Shown: positions 18,891-28,291 of the stretch, piece after piece
How positions within the stretch are numbered: the stretch's first letter is position 1
Layout: each line of letters opens with the position of its first letter
Assembly: GCA_020439745.1 (NCBI GenBank)
Contig: JAGQSC010000021.1
Location: 248,001-312,000 of the forward strand
Source: Acidobacteriota bacterium
GTDB lineage: Bacteria; Acidobacteriota; Holophagae; Acanthopleuribacterales; Acanthopleuribacteraceae
Length of the DNA: 64,000 bases
Direction of reading: 5' to 3'
Translations under genes and position numbers: made by a program
Notes under the pieces: model-generated
Database searches by the model: none
Told to the model about the DNA's origin: nothing
Seen by the model: the letters and a program-made list of their open reading frames with translations, nothing else

Positions 18891-19466
18891 GTGCTGTTCA
18901 TGGTGTTGCTGTGGCAGTTGGATCCCGAAATCCAGGCCCGAATTCTGAGTTCAGTAAGCGATCTACAAGCGTTTCAAGTCGAATTTGAACAAGAGACCTA
19001 CAGCGACTATTTTGACCCCACACATGCTTTGGGTTCTTTATCGGTCCAGCGCCCAGGAAAAATGCGAATGGAGTATACAAAGGGCGAACACAGGTTGGCG
19101 ATCACCGATGGAGATACGTTTCACGAGTACGATTTTGATGCCGAAACTCTTTCAACGACCAGCCAAGCTGACATTCAGGACGAGCCGCTCGTACGCATTT
19201 TTCTGTATGGAGATGCCATCGAAGAACATTTCTTATTGGATCGCTATCGAGATCCAGACGGTGTCGATGTATTCCGGCTCAGACCCAGAAACCCCACCAC
19301 ATACACGGTGGAAATGACCTTTGATGAGCATTGGCGGCCATCCATGATCCACGTCATGGGCGAAGGCGGTGATGGCACGATCTTTCGGTTTACCAATTAC
19401 CAAGTGAATCCGAAATTTTCTCCGACCACCTTTGTGTTTCCATCTCATTTGAAGACAGCTGAATAG
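18891..19466 (+). CDS. lolA: LolA-like outer-membrane lipoprotein carrier
   Basis: LolA carries lipoproteins across the periplasm from LolCDE to the outer membrane. The 191-residue product has a short hydrophobic N-terminus (a signal peptide is probable but short) and the LolA pattern: FQVEFEQETYSDYF, GSLSVQRPGKMRMEY, HRLAITDGDTFHEYD and a late TIFRFTNYQVNPKF. The start is GTG, 5 bases after the GTPase gene, so the two are co-transcribed. The gene ends head-on against pabB with no gap. Confidence 0.82.
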   Translation: MLFMVLLWQLDPEIQARILSSVSDLQAFQVEFEQETYSDYFDPTHALGSLSVQRPGKMRMEYTKGEHRLAITDGDTFHEYDFDAETLSTTSQADIQDEPLVRIFLYGDAIEEHFLLDRYRDPDGVDVFRLRPRNPTTYTVEMTFDEHWRPSMIHVMGEGGDGTIFRFTNYQVNPKFSPTTFVFPSHLKTAE

Positions 19467-20732
19467 CTAATCCATCCCCAGGGCCAACATCAGAGCCTTC
19501 ATTTTGTGGAGGGTTTCAGCGTATTCCGCGGTTGGTTGTGAATCAGCTACGATGCCTCCGCCGCCGTGGAAGCACACATACGAGCCTCTTTGAATAAGCG
19601 TGCGTATGAGGATGTTGAAGTCCATGGCCCCGCCAGGGCGAATGATGCCCATGGAACCGGTGTAGGGGCCCCGTGCTTCTCCTTCGAGTTTGGCGAGTGC
19701 TTGCATGCAGGCGATTTTAGGGGTTCCGGTGATGGTGCCGCCCGGGAACATGGACCGAAGTACATCCATGTTCGTCTTGTCGGCAGCAAGCATGGCGGTG
19801 ACCTGAGAAACCAGGTGGTGTACATGGGAGTAACTCTCGATGACCGCGTATTCCGGCACATTCACACCGCCTGGCGTTGCGATTCTGCCCAGGTCATTTC
19901 GAATCAAATCTACCAGCATCAAGTGCTCAGCTTGTTCTTTGCTATCGCTGTTAAGTTCCAGACGTAACGCTTGATCGTCTTGCGGATTTTGGCCTCGTGG
20001 GCGTGTGCCCGCAATTGGCCTGGACGCCAGGGTGGATCCCCTGCGACTTACCAAGAGCTCAGGTGAGCCCGATAGGACCCAGTTGCCATGCCAGCGAAAA
20101 ACACCCATATAAGGACTGGGGTTCAATTGGCGCAAACGCATGTAGATGTTTTGCGGCGTTTCCGCGAAAAGACCCACAAAACGTTGACTCAGATTGGCTT
20201 GATAATACTCTCCTTCGCGAATGTCAAGTTGGATATGACGAATCTTTTCTTCATATTCGGTTTGCGTATCTCGCCAGCCGATAGCGTCGGGTTCCGTGCC
20301 GACTGGGGATGTTTGCGCGGATTCATCGGGCATCTTTGGGCCGGTTAACGTTTTTCGGCGTCGGTTGTAGGTCCAGTATTCGGGTGTGAATGCCCAGATG
20401 ACCCTTGGTCCTTGCCATACGGGATGAGGGATGGATGGCTTAACCCACGGATTGAGACCCTCATAACAGACCAGTGAAAACACAGCTCCGTGCGTGTTTT
20501 GCTCCACGTCACGTAACGCGGCTTCCAAGTCGATGGCCGTGATCGTTGACGACCTTTGTCGTTCCACCGACTCAAGCCGATCGCCCCAATCGACTATCGT
20601 TCGAGTGATAGGCCCGGAAAGGTAACTGGTCTCGGAGCGCTCTCCGATCGTACCAGCGGAATCCAAGAGGCATGCCATGGGCTGGGATTGCAGCCAACGC
20701 CATGCGCGATTGAGAAAAACATCCTCTTCCAT
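19467..20732 (-). CDS. pabB: Aminodeoxychorismate synthase component I (PabB-like)
   Basis: The enzyme aminates chorismate on the way to p-aminobenzoate and folate. The 421-residue protein has the chorismate-binding domain with PIAGTRPRG, HLMLVDLIRNDLGRI, MFPGGTITGTPK and GPYTGSMG. The position of the E. coli PabB catalytic Lys (PIKGT) is Ala here, as in anthranilate synthase TrpE. The overall sequence and the solitary context (no trp genes, next to a polyprenyl synthase gene) still favour PabB, but TrpE-type or ADIC-synthase activity cannot be excluded. It follows the prenyltransferase by 7 bases. Confidence 0.8.
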   Translation of the reverse strand: MEEDVFLNRAWRWLQSQPMACLLDSAGTIGERSETSYLSGPITRTIVDWGDRLESVERQRSSTITAIDLEAALRDVEQNTHGAVFSLVCYEGLNPWVKPSIPHPVWQGPRVIWAFTPEYWTYNRRRKTLTGPKMPDESAQTSPVGTEPDAIGWRDTQTEYEEKIRHIQLDIREGEYYQANLSQRFVGLFAETPQNIYMRLRQLNPSPYMGVFRWHGNWVLSGSPELLVSRRGSTLASRPIAGTRPRGQNPQDDQALRLELNSDSKEQAEHLMLVDLIRNDLGRIATPGGVNVPEYAVIESYSHVHHLVSQVTAMLAADKTNMDVLRSMFPGGTITGTPKIACMQALAKLEGEARGPYTGSMGIIRPGGAMDFNILIRTLIQRGSYVCFHGGGGIVADSQPTAEYAETLHKMKALMLALGMD

Positions 20733-20739
20733 GAGGCGT

Positions 20740-21726
20740 TCAGGTCATTCTGGACAACATCAACTCGGGCACTTGTGCCAGCATTTGGCGGAACGTATTG
20801 TCTGGAAAATGCACGAGGAAGGAACAGGCTTGCTCTGCATACCGACGCCCCAGCTCCCATGTCTCCTGGAGTGACTCGTGCTCGATGACCGCCCGACGCA
20901 ATTCCAACACGGCATCGTCCTCGTGATCCGACCAACAACGGCGAATGAGCGATTCTGTCTTGGGTTCTCGTGCGAGTAAACGAATGACGGGGAGTGTCAC
21001 CTTTCCTTCACGCAAATCACTGAGGACTGGCTTGCCCAGCGCTTGTTCATTGCCCGCGTAGTCTAAATAATCGTCAATTAATTGAAAGGAAATTCCCAGG
21101 TTGTACCCGTATTGATGCAACGCATCGCGCTGCTCTTCGTTTAGACCGGCTACATGCCCTGCGGTTTCCATGGTAGCTGCAAATAGCAAAGCGGTTTTTG
21201 CAATGAGGATCTCGAAGTAGTCCTGCTCGCTTATGGTCAGGTCAAAGTTCCAGCGCTCTTGAAGGATTTCGCCTTCGATCATGCCCTGAGTGACTCGGCA
21301 TATAAGGTCGAGCACTTCCAGATTCTTGCTGGCGACAGCCAAGGAATTGGCTTTCGTGTATAGAAGATCTCCATAGAGTACGCTGATCGTGTTGCCTTGG
21401 ACATGGTTCAGCGAGGCCAGACCCCGTCGTTTCTCGGCTTCGTCGATGACATCGTCATGAATCAATGTAGCCGTGTGAATCAGCTCATAAATGACGGCAT
21501 AGGTGACAAGGGGTTCTCTGACGCATGAGAGCATTTTGCCGGCCAGAAACAACAAGGCGGGTCTCAGGCGCTTGCCTGGATTTGCTAAGACATGTCGGTT
21601 CAGCTCGCTAAAGAATGGGTTGTCAGTGCTCAGTGATGCCTGCAGGGCTTCGCTCAGGGACGCGAGATCATCTTCGATTGCCGCGTAAAGGCTGGGGGTG
21701 CTGATCTTGTCCGTCTTAAAAGTCAT
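20740..21726 (-). CDS. Long-chain polyprenyl diphosphate synthase
   Basis: These synthases elongate farnesyl diphosphate with isopentenyl diphosphate to make the quinone side chain or related lipids. The 328-residue protein has both Asp-rich motifs, LIHDDVIDEA and QLIDDYLDYAG, and the GKRLRPAL box. The product chain length (hepta-, octa- or nonaprenyl) cannot be read from the sequence with confidence. The start chosen is the ATG at 21726; 22 upstream codons in frame are not family-like. pabB follows in the same operon. Confidence 0.9.
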   Translation of the reverse strand: MTFKTDKISTPSLYAAIEDDLASLSEALQASLSTDNPFFSELNRHVLANPGKRLRPALLFLAGKMLSCVREPLVTYAVIYELIHTATLIHDDVIDEAEKRRGLASLNHVQGNTISVLYGDLLYTKANSLAVASKNLEVLDLICRVTQGMIEGEILQERWNFDLTISEQDYFEILIAKTALLFAATMETAGHVAGLNEEQRDALHQYGYNLGISFQLIDDYLDYAGNEQALGKPVLSDLREGKVTLPVIRLLAREPKTESLIRRCWSDHEDDAVLELRRAVIEHESLQETWELGRRYAEQACSFLVHFPDNTFRQMLAQVPELMLSRMT

Positions 21727-21827
21727 GGCGGCAGTGGTGATGATCCTCAGAAGGGTAGGACTAGCCGAACATCTGACTCGGTCAAGTCGCAAGCCATCTT
21801 ATCACAGCGTTCCGTTTGGATCGGACG

Positions 21828-22379
21828 CTAGAAATGCCAGCCAATCGTCACCATGTACCCGCGCACATCACTTGAATCCAGACCGGTGATCGTATCCACG
21901 GCATCGTCTTCTATGGCGTTCGGTGTGTACAGAATCTTTCCCTGAACCAGTAGTTTGTCGAACACGGATGCACCCAGTCCAAACTCAATTCCCAATTCGT
22001 TGTCGATCACGTCCTGATTGATCTCGTCCACGTCATAATTGACCAGGTTCACGCCGGCCTGAGCAAAAAATGTGGTCCCAAGCGGAAACCACATGAAGTC
22101 CGCATTGAACATGTTCTTGACCGATATTTCTGCTTCGCCAAATCCGGAACCCAATTCGTCTTCCAGGCGGCCGGAGCTGTCGACGTAAAATGCTTCAATC
22201 TTGAACCCAACCACGGTGAACTTGAACCACAAATCACCGCCTAACACGATGCCGTTGTCGCCGTCGTCGATGCCTTTGGTCGGCGAGTAAACACCGGCTT
22301 GTAGGCCAAACTTTAGACCCGCGAAAACGGGTGCCGAGAAAACGCATGCAGCAATTAATAGAGGAAAAACGCGTTTCAT
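21828..22379 (-). CDS. Outer-membrane beta-barrel protein
   Basis: A 183-residue protein with a clear signal peptide (VFPLLIAACVFSAPVFA), alternating amphipathic strands (GVNLVNYDVD, FGLGASVFDKLLVQGKILY) and a C-terminal Phe (VTIGWHF), the usual end signal for outer-membrane barrels. It resembles small YfaZ/OmpA-like barrels of about eight strands. Its start overlaps the waaA stop by 4 bases (ATGA). Function unknown. Confidence 0.78.
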   Translation of the reverse strand: MKRVFPLLIAACVFSAPVFAGLKFGLQAGVYSPTKGIDDGDNGIVLGGDLWFKFTVVGFKIEAFYVDSSGRLEDELGSGFGEAEISVKNMFNADFMWFPLGTTFFAQAGVNLVNYDVDEINQDVIDNELGIEFGLGASVFDKLLVQGKILYTPNAIEDDAVDTITGLDSSDVRGYMVTIGWHF

Positions 22380-23596
22380 GATGACTCCTTGGGAGTGATG
22401 ATCTCCAAGTTTAGCAAGTGCTCGTTTGTACGGGCAAGCGCACCTTGTTGCGCGTGCGCAAATGAAGCGGCGCGTTCACCCAGCCGACACAGCTCATCAG
22501 GTGACGCCAACAGATCTACGATTCTGTCCCGAAGCTCCGTCTCATTTTGAACCTGGACCAGTGCGTCAGCCGCCAGTGCTTCAGCCACGTCAACGCGAAA
22601 GTTGTGGGTGAATGGTCCCGTGATCACAGGTGTACCTACCTTGATGGATTCAATGAAGTTTTGGCCACCACGTGGGATAAAGGATCCGCCCACAACGGCG
22701 AGCGATGCATAGGCATAACAACCATTTAGCTCCCCGTAGCTGTCGAGCACCAACGTCCTTGAAGGGCTATTCTGGTTGGCCATTTTCGATCTCAGTTGCG
22801 GGTTCAGCGGCGTTAATAACCGCAGATGGTCTGGCAGTTTGTCCAGGTGTCTGGGGACCCAAAGTACCTTGAATCCGTGGGTTAGTGCGGCTTGGGCCGA
22901 TGTCACCAGTTTTGCAACTTCGTCAGCTGATATGGAAGCAAAGATGACCAGTTTGTCTTCATTTAGCCAGGTCACCAACTCGTCAGGAGGCGAGTGGCCG
23001 CGGGGGTAATCGTACTTGATGTTTCCCGTGACCACAGGTTGGTTGGCGCCCATGGATTTGAAGCGCTCGGCATCGAGTTCACTGCGCGCGCAGATCAAAG
23101 ACACCCGTCCCATCGCGTTGCGCAAAAGGGGCAGGCGCCGCCAGCGAGTGGTTTTCTCACTGAGTCGTGCATTGATGATGGCGATTTTTGCGCCTCGATG
23201 CTGGATGAATCGGTACAGTTCAGGCCAGATCTCGGTCTCAACCACGATCAGGTTGGGGGTTGGATGTGCGTTCAGAAGTTGGCTGTACTTGGACCTGTGA
23301 TCGAGCGGCAACGGCCTGATCTGAGCAGAAGTAAGGTGTTGTGAAAGCAGCTCGAACCCAGATGGCGTGGTTGTGGTGATCAGTACTTTCATCACGCGCT
23401 CGGACGGCCAGGTTTTGAGAAGAGCCAACGCCAATTGCGACTCACCGACACTTACTGCGTGGATCCACAAGTCGGGTGCCCATTTGAGCGGCGAAGGGTC
23501 CATGCGCTGACGCCACCAGGCGCCTCGCGAATCACCGGTAACCCGAAACCGCAGATAAATGAACCAACCGATCAGCCAGATGAGAAATCGATACAT
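22376..23596 (-). CDS. waaA: Kdo transferase WaaA
   Basis: WaaA (KdtA) adds Kdo to lipid IVA. The 406-residue GT-B protein has an N-terminal membrane anchor (FLIWLIGWFIYLRF), WIHAVSVGES, TTTTPSGFELL, VETEIWPEL and the C-terminal nucleotide-sugar motif SLAVVGGSFIPRGGQNFIE. All are typical. It overlaps the zinc-ribbon gene upstream (TGATG) and the porin-like gene downstream (ATGA), so three genes are translationally coupled. With lpxK and the Lpt genes it confirms a complete LPS core pathway. Confidence 0.95.
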   Translation of the reverse strand: MYRFLIWLIGWFIYLRFRVTGDSRGAWWRQRMDPSPLKWAPDLWIHAVSVGESQLALALLKTWPSERVMKVLITTTTPSGFELLSQHLTSAQIRPLPLDHRSKYSQLLNAHPTPNLIVVETEIWPELYRFIQHRGAKIAIINARLSEKTTRWRRLPLLRNAMGRVSLICARSELDAERFKSMGANQPVVTGNIKYDYPRGHSPPDELVTWLNEDKLVIFASISADEVAKLVTSAQAALTHGFKVLWVPRHLDKLPDHLRLLTPLNPQLRSKMANQNSPSRTLVLDSYGELNGCYAYASLAVVGGSFIPRGGQNFIESIKVGTPVITGPFTHNFRVDVAEALAADALVQVQNETELRDRIVDLLASPDELCRLGERAASFAHAQQGALARTNEHLLNLEIITPKESS

Positions 23597-24456
23597 CAGT
23601 GACGGAAAAGAAAAGGCAACGCCACGAACGCAATGGCAGAGATTGCCATGGTCAGCAGGGCCGTGGATTTGACGAATCGACGGATGGGCGCACCCTTCTT
23701 GACGATTTCAAAATCGGTCACGTACACCGTTTCGCAGGCGCCGTTCCCGGTATCTGTGCGCGTGGTACTGGTGCCACGCTTGAACCCATAGGCCGGGTTC
23801 TCATAACTAGCCAGAAATCCCGACATGGTGACCTGATCGCCGGGTCGAACACTGCGAATGCGTTTGGCGATCCGTCGATCGTCAGTCAACAGGTGATTGT
23901 TGGAAATCGCGTCCCATTTGAATTGGCGGCCCGTTAATTCGTCAAACCAGCGACAATAGCAGGTGAAATTTCCCGATGTGAATTCGATGCGTTGGTAGGC
24001 GTCGTTTTCAAGATTAGGTCCCCAGATGACGCACATGTCCATGATGTTCAGGTAGTCCTGCCACTGTTCATGAAGCACATCAGAGAGGGCGTCTGCTGCG
24101 TGGGTGCTGACCACAAGACCATTTAACTGGTAGTTGAATTTGGGATGAATCAGGTACGTGAGTCCCTTCTGTGTCACTTCAAAGGATTCGGGTATGGCAT
24201 CTTCGGTCTGCAACGGTTCCATAAACATGCTCTGTAGCATCTCTCCCCTTGCTGGCAGGGAAGGCTTGAAAAAGAACAGGACGAGAAATGTCAGCGACGA
24301 GACGGCAAAGATGGCACCCAACCATCGGTTGATGGGTCGAAAACCCTGGGGCGGCGATTTACGCTTGGGCTGTTTCTCGTAATCGGTAAATCGGTAACCA
24401 CAATCGCAGACCTGAGCCGTGGAGGGGTTAAACGTATCGCATTGAGGGCAATTCAT
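23596..24456 (-). CDS. Conserved membrane protein with N-terminal zinc ribbon, function unknown
   Basis: The 286-residue protein starts with a CPxC-type ribbon (MNCPQCD, VCDCGYRF), followed by a membrane helix near residue 50, a large extracytoplasmic part and a C-terminal helix (LLTMAISAIAFVALPFLF). The soluble part contains CVIWGPNLENDAYQRIEF, FTCYCRW, then GDQVTMSGFLASYENP and VYVTDFEIVK, a pattern shared by a conserved family without known function. The last section resembles a small OB-fold-like domain. I use the ATG at 24456, directly before the ribbon, rather than the longer frame from 24498. Confidence 0.7.
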   Translation of the reverse strand: MNCPQCDTFNPSTAQVCDCGYRFTDYEKQPKRKSPPQGFRPINRWLGAIFAVSSLTFLVLFFFKPSLPARGEMLQSMFMEPLQTEDAIPESFEVTQKGLTYLIHPKFNYQLNGLVVSTHAADALSDVLHEQWQDYLNIMDMCVIWGPNLENDAYQRIEFTSGNFTCYCRWFDELTGRQFKWDAISNNHLLTDDRRIAKRIRSVRPGDQVTMSGFLASYENPAYGFKRGTSTTRTDTGNGACETVYVTDFEIVKKGAPIRRFVKSTALLTMAISAIAFVALPFLFRH

Positions 24457-24536
24457 CTCAACACCTGTCGTGCCATATTCTTCTGAATCATACCGCAAGC
24501 GTTACGAAACCTGGGCGGTACATTCTCAGTACTGAA

Positions 24537-24545
24537 TGATATAAT
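24537..24545 (+). promoter_or_regulatory. Extended -10 promoter of lepB
   Basis: TGATATAAT is a perfect extended -10 element. Its expected transcription start, about 24552, argues that the TTG at 24554 is not the start codon and that translation begins at the TTG at 24569, behind GTGGGGTGG. Confidence 0.5.
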
Positions 24546-24568
24546 CCCAGCCTTTGTGGGGTGGTCAC

Positions 24569-25549
24569 TTGGCTAAGAAAGACAACAAACAGGATAAGGT
24601 CGACAAAGACGTGGACAACAAAACGTTGCCATTTCGTAAGAGCGATGTACGTGATTGGTTCGAAGTCATCATGTACGGACTGGCGTTATTGATGTTCGTC
24701 AAGAGTTTTGTCTTTCAGAATTTCCAGATCCCTACGTCGTCCATGGAAAACAGTTTGTTGATCGGCGACCACCTGATGGCCAACAAGTTCGTCTTTGGTC
24801 ATGCTCAGTGGGATTGGGAACGGAAGTTGTTTCCCTTTCGGCCCATTCGCCGCGGTGACGTGTTGGTGTTCAAGTACCCCGGTGACATTCGTCAGGACTA
24901 CATCAAGCGCTGTATAGGTCTGCCTGGCGAGAATGTGGCGCTCAAATCGGATATCGTTTTTGTGGATGGGGTCCCATTAGACGAGAGATACACCTACTAC
25001 AAAGAACCCCAAGATCCCGAGAAAAGCTATCGTGATCCCGACAACAAGAACAGGCCGTATGGTTATGACGAACTGAAACCGGGACTCGAACACGGGGTTC
25101 ACATGGATAGCGAGTTCTTGGATCAAGTGATTGCGCAACAAAAGAAAGCAGGCAAACCGCCCAGTGAGCGAACGGTCAATTTTGTAGAGGTCACCACGGA
25201 ACAACTGGTACAGCGGACGAAGCGTACATTTGGGTTCGCGTCCAACAGTGATCATCTGGCGGATCAAAATTTTTGGGACCATTTGGTTGAATCGGGAGAG
25301 GCTGTTATCCCTGAAGGGTTCTACCTGATGATGGGAGACAACCGAAACAACTCGCTGGATTCTCGGTTTTGGGGTTTGGTTCCGGAGTCCTATGTCGAGG
25401 GCCGAGCCTACGTCGTTTGGTGGTCTTACGGCGAAGACGAAGGCAGCCATACGTTGAAGGGAACACAACTCATTTGGAGTTATGCACGGGTGCCTTTTCG
25501 CTTTTTCACCCACACCCGTTGGGATCTTTCCATGAAGCGCATCAAGTGA
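24569..25549 (+). CDS. lepB: Signal peptidase I
   Basis: LepB cleaves signal peptides on the outer face of the inner membrane. After a Lys-rich cytoplasmic tail and one membrane helix (about 31-50), the catalytic serine lies in PTSSMENSLLIGD (Ser58) and the general-base Lys in DYIKRCIGLPGE (Lys113). Later boxes GDNRNNSLDSRFWG are intact. An insertion of roughly 100 residues lies between the Lys box and the C-terminal box, making the protein longer (326) than the simplest enzymes; large inserts are common in other phyla. The start codon is taken as TTG. Confidence 0.93.
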   Translation: MAKKDNKQDKVDKDVDNKTLPFRKSDVRDWFEVIMYGLALLMFVKSFVFQNFQIPTSSMENSLLIGDHLMANKFVFGHAQWDWERKLFPFRPIRRGDVLVFKYPGDIRQDYIKRCIGLPGENVALKSDIVFVDGVPLDERYTYYKEPQDPEKSYRDPDNKNRPYGYDELKPGLEHGVHMDSEFLDQVIAQQKKAGKPPSERTVNFVEVTTEQLVQRTKRTFGFASNSDHLADQNFWDHLVESGEAVIPEGFYLMMGDNRNNSLDSRFWGLVPESYVEGRAYVVWWSYGEDEGSHTLKGTQLIWSYARVPFRFFTHTRWDLSMKRIK

Positions 25550-25583
25550 TCAGAACCCGCTCCAGCGGCCCAGATGGGTCTGC

Positions 25584-25612
25584 TTGACGGGTGACCCATG
25601 CCCCTGTAGACT
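25584..25612 (+). promoter_or_regulatory. Sigma-70 promoter of accA
   Basis: TTGACG (25584-25589), 17 bases, TAGACT (25607-25612); the predicted transcript starts about 25 bases before the accA ATG. A 7-bp inverted repeat (ATGGGTC/GACCCAT, 25574-25599) overlaps the -35 box and could be an operator. Confidence 0.55.
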
Positions 25613-25643
25613 TGCAGCATTAAGGTAAGTGTGACGCACCGAA

Positions 25644-26600
25644 ATGAGTCGAAATGCCCAAGCATTTGAAGAACCGATATTAGAAGTTCAGGCAGCTCTG
25701 GAAGGCCTAAAAGCACAACCGGAAAACCCTAGAACCACTAAAGAAATTCAGAAACTCGAGCAGAAGCTGGCCAAGCTTCAACGGGATATCTACGCCAATC
25801 TCACGGATTGGCAGCGCTGTTTGGTTGCCCGTCACCCCAATCGCCCATACACACGTGATTACGTGGAGCAGTTGTTCGTTGACTTTGAGGAACTGCACGG
25901 GGATCGGAGGTTTGCGGACGACCCCGCGATCATGGCGGGTTTTGCTCGCTTTCGCGGTCAGACAGTTGCCATTATTGGCCACCAAAAAGGCCGAGACATG
26001 AAGGCCAAACTCTATCGCAATTTTGGCATGCCTCGCCCAGAGGGCTACCGCAAGGCCATGCGCATCATGCAGCTGGCGGAAAAATTCCGCCGCCCCATTA
26101 TTTGCATGATCGATACGCCTGGAGCTTATCCGGGCATTGACGCTGAAGAGCGCGGTCAGGCGGAGGCCATTGCCTATAACCTGTGGGCCATGGCCCGGTT
26201 GAAGGTACCTATTGCCGTCATTGTGATTGGGGAAGGTGGTTCCGGAGGCGCGCTGGCACTTGGCGTGGGCGACCATATCGCCATGCTTGAGAATTCGGTT
26301 TATTCTGTGATTTCGCCTGAGGGGTGTGCCTCTATTTTGTGGAAAGATGCCAGTCAAATGGAACAAGCCGCCGAGGCCCTTCATTTGACATCACGTAAGC
26401 TGTTGAAGTTGGGACTGATCGATTCAATTATCGAAGAGCCTCTTGGTGGGGCCCATCAGGATCCCGTAGAAATGGCGAAACGTGTAGGTGACCACATAGC
26501 GGCATGGCTTCAGGATAGCTTTGGGGTTTCGGACTCGGAACGCGTTGCATTGCGCTACCAAAAGTTCCGAGCGATGGGGATCTACTCCGAAGTGGGATAA
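25644..26600 (+). CDS. accA: Acetyl-CoA carboxylase carboxyltransferase subunit alpha
   Basis: AccA, with AccD, transfers the carboxyl group from carboxybiotin to acetyl-CoA, the first step of fatty-acid synthesis. The 318-residue protein shows the standard N-terminal helices, [58 protein letters not shown] and [12 protein letters not shown]. Length is normal. The other ACC genes are not in the window. recJ follows after 2 bases. Confidence 0.97.
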   Translation: MSRNAQAFEEPILEVQAALEGLKAQPENPRTTKEIQKLEQKLAKLQRDIYANLTDWQRCLVARHPNRPYTRDYVEQLFVDFEELHGDRRFADDPAIMAGFARFRGQTVAIIGHQKGRDMKAKLYRNFGMPRPEGYRKAMRIMQLAEKFRRPIICMIDTPGAYPGIDAEERGQAEAIAYNLWAMARLKVPIAVIVIGEGGSGGALALGVGDHIAMLENSVYSVISPEGCASILWKDASQMEQAAEALHLTSRKLLKLGLIDSIIEEPLGGAHQDPVEMAKRVGDHIAAWLQDSFGVSDSERVALRYQKFRAMGIYSEVG

Positions 26601-26602
26601 TC

Positions 26603-28285
26603 ATGGGAAAGCCTTGGCTTGTCTCTGCAGATCAACAAGATATCGTAAAACAGATTGCTCAGAGGTATCGCATGTCCGACTTGGTGGCGCGGTGTGTGGT
26701 CAACCGCGAACTTCACCTGAACGGCGAGCTGGACGACTTCTTGGAGCTTGACGATTATCAGCCGCCCGACCCTTTTCTGATGCCAGACATGGACGTAGCG
26801 GTTGAGCGAATTGCTCGGGCTCTGGCAAAACGGGAACGCATCTGTATCTATGGCGACTACGATGCGGATGGCGTTTCGTCCATCGCCATTCTCTCGCAAG
26901 CATTGCGGGCGCTGGGTGGTGATGTCTTCTACTACATTCCAGATAGGTTCTTTGAGGGTGTGGGTCTGAATTGCCAACGCCTTCGTTTACTCCAGCAAGA
27001 GGAAGGTGTGGCCCTGGTGATCACCGTGGACACCGGTAGCCGCGCGTTCGAAGAAATGGATTATGCACGCCAATTGGGTCTGGACATTATTGTTACCGAC
27101 CACCATACACCCGATCAACGAAGGCCCAATGCACTGGCTGTCATCAATCCCAAATTGAGCTGTTCTGTCTATCCCGGGCCTTCGCTTTCCGGTGCAGGCG
27201 TGGCTTACAAGTTGGCTGAAGGTTTGTCTCAACGATTTCCTGGCAAGATAGATTTGGGAGCGTTGATTAAGATCGCAGCGATCGGTACGGTAGCCGATAT
27301 GGTGCTGTTGCACGGTGAGAACCGCTGGATCGTCTATCGCGGACTTCGCGAGATCGATGCCGAAGAACGTGGCCCTCTGCGAACCCTGTTGCGCCGAGTG
27401 GGCGTGCGTGGACGGGTTCATTCTCTGGACATCAGCTTTCGCGTGGCGCCTCGCATCAATGCGCCCGGACGACTGGGCGACCCGGACATCTCGATCCAGT
27501 TCTTTGAAGACCGAGCACCACGCGACATTCAACGCAATATCGACGTGATGGACGGCATGAACCAGGTGCGTCAGGCAATTGAAAAGGACATGACGGACCG
27601 TCTGGAAAACCAGATACGGTCGATTCTGGCCAAGGAATTGCCCGCGTTTGTCCTCTTGGCAGGACGCAATTGGCATCGAGGCATTCTGGGTATCATGGCT
27701 TGCAAGATGTTGCGTCGGCTATCGCGACCTGTGTGCATTCTGTCGTACGGGGAAGAAGAGGCCCATGGCTCGATCAGGGCGCTCTCGGGCATGGATGTCA
27801 TGACGCCGCTGGGTGAAGTGGCATCGCTCTTGCGCAGTTTTGGGGGCCACGCAGAGGCGGCAGGTGTATGTCTGCCGATCACCAATATCCCATTGTTCAA
27901 AGATCGTATGAACGAATTATTGCAACCCCAAGTCGAAGATTTACTCCCACAAATGCGCCAATTCGTGGATGCTGAAGTTGAGTGGCGCGACGTGAATCGT
28001 CGCTTTTTTGAGGGGATCTATAAGTTGGCGCCTTTTGGCACAGGAAATCCGATTCCAGTCTTCTTATGTCGCAATTTGATTCTGGAAAGCAATTTGCAAA
28101 GGCGCGGGCCTTGGTACCATTTTGAAGTCTCTGACGGGATGATTTCTCGGCGCTGCTCTTTCTACCAACCACTGGAGATGGACGAAACACTGGAACGCTT
28201 TGACTCGGTGGATCTGCTGTTCTCCGTGACGCCGTTCAAAGACGATTTTCAGATTCAAGTCGTCGAGCTGCGTCCCAGTCAGTAG
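26603..28285 (+). CDS. recJ: Single-strand DNA exonuclease RecJ
   Basis: RecJ degrades single-stranded DNA 5' to 3' in recombination and mismatch repair. The 560-residue protein has the DHH-family metal motifs DYDADGVSS, VDTGS and TDHHTPD, the later RINAPGRLGD, and the DHHA1 signature GGHAEAAG. The C-terminal OB-fold region is present. It is slightly shorter than E. coli RecJ but complete. It lies between accA and the lptC/A gene. Confidence 0.94.
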   Translation: MGKPWLVSADQQDIVKQIAQRYRMSDLVARCVVNRELHLNGELDDFLELDDYQPPDPFLMPDMDVAVERIARALAKRERICIYGDYDADGVSSIAILSQALRALGGDVFYYIPDRFFEGVGLNCQRLRLLQQEEGVALVITVDTGSRAFEEMDYARQLGLDIIVTDHHTPDQRRPNALAVINPKLSCSVYPGPSLSGAGVAYKLAEGLSQRFPGKIDLGALIKIAAIGTVADMVLLHGENRWIVYRGLREIDAEERGPLRTLLRRVGVRGRVHSLDISFRVAPRINAPGRLGDPDISIQFFEDRAPRDIQRNIDVMDGMNQVRQAIEKDMTDRLENQIRSILAKELPAFVLLAGRNWHRGILGIMACKMLRRLSRPVCILSYGEEEAHGSIRALSGMDVMTPLGEVASLLRSFGGHAEAAGVCLPITNIPLFKDRMNELLQPQVEDLLPQMRQFVDAEVEWRDVNRRFFEGIYKLAPFGTGNPIPVFLCRNLILESNLQRRGPWYHFEVSDGMISRRCSFYQPLEMDETLERFDSVDLLFSVTPFKDDFQIQVVELRPSQ

Positions 28286-28291
28286 GTCATC

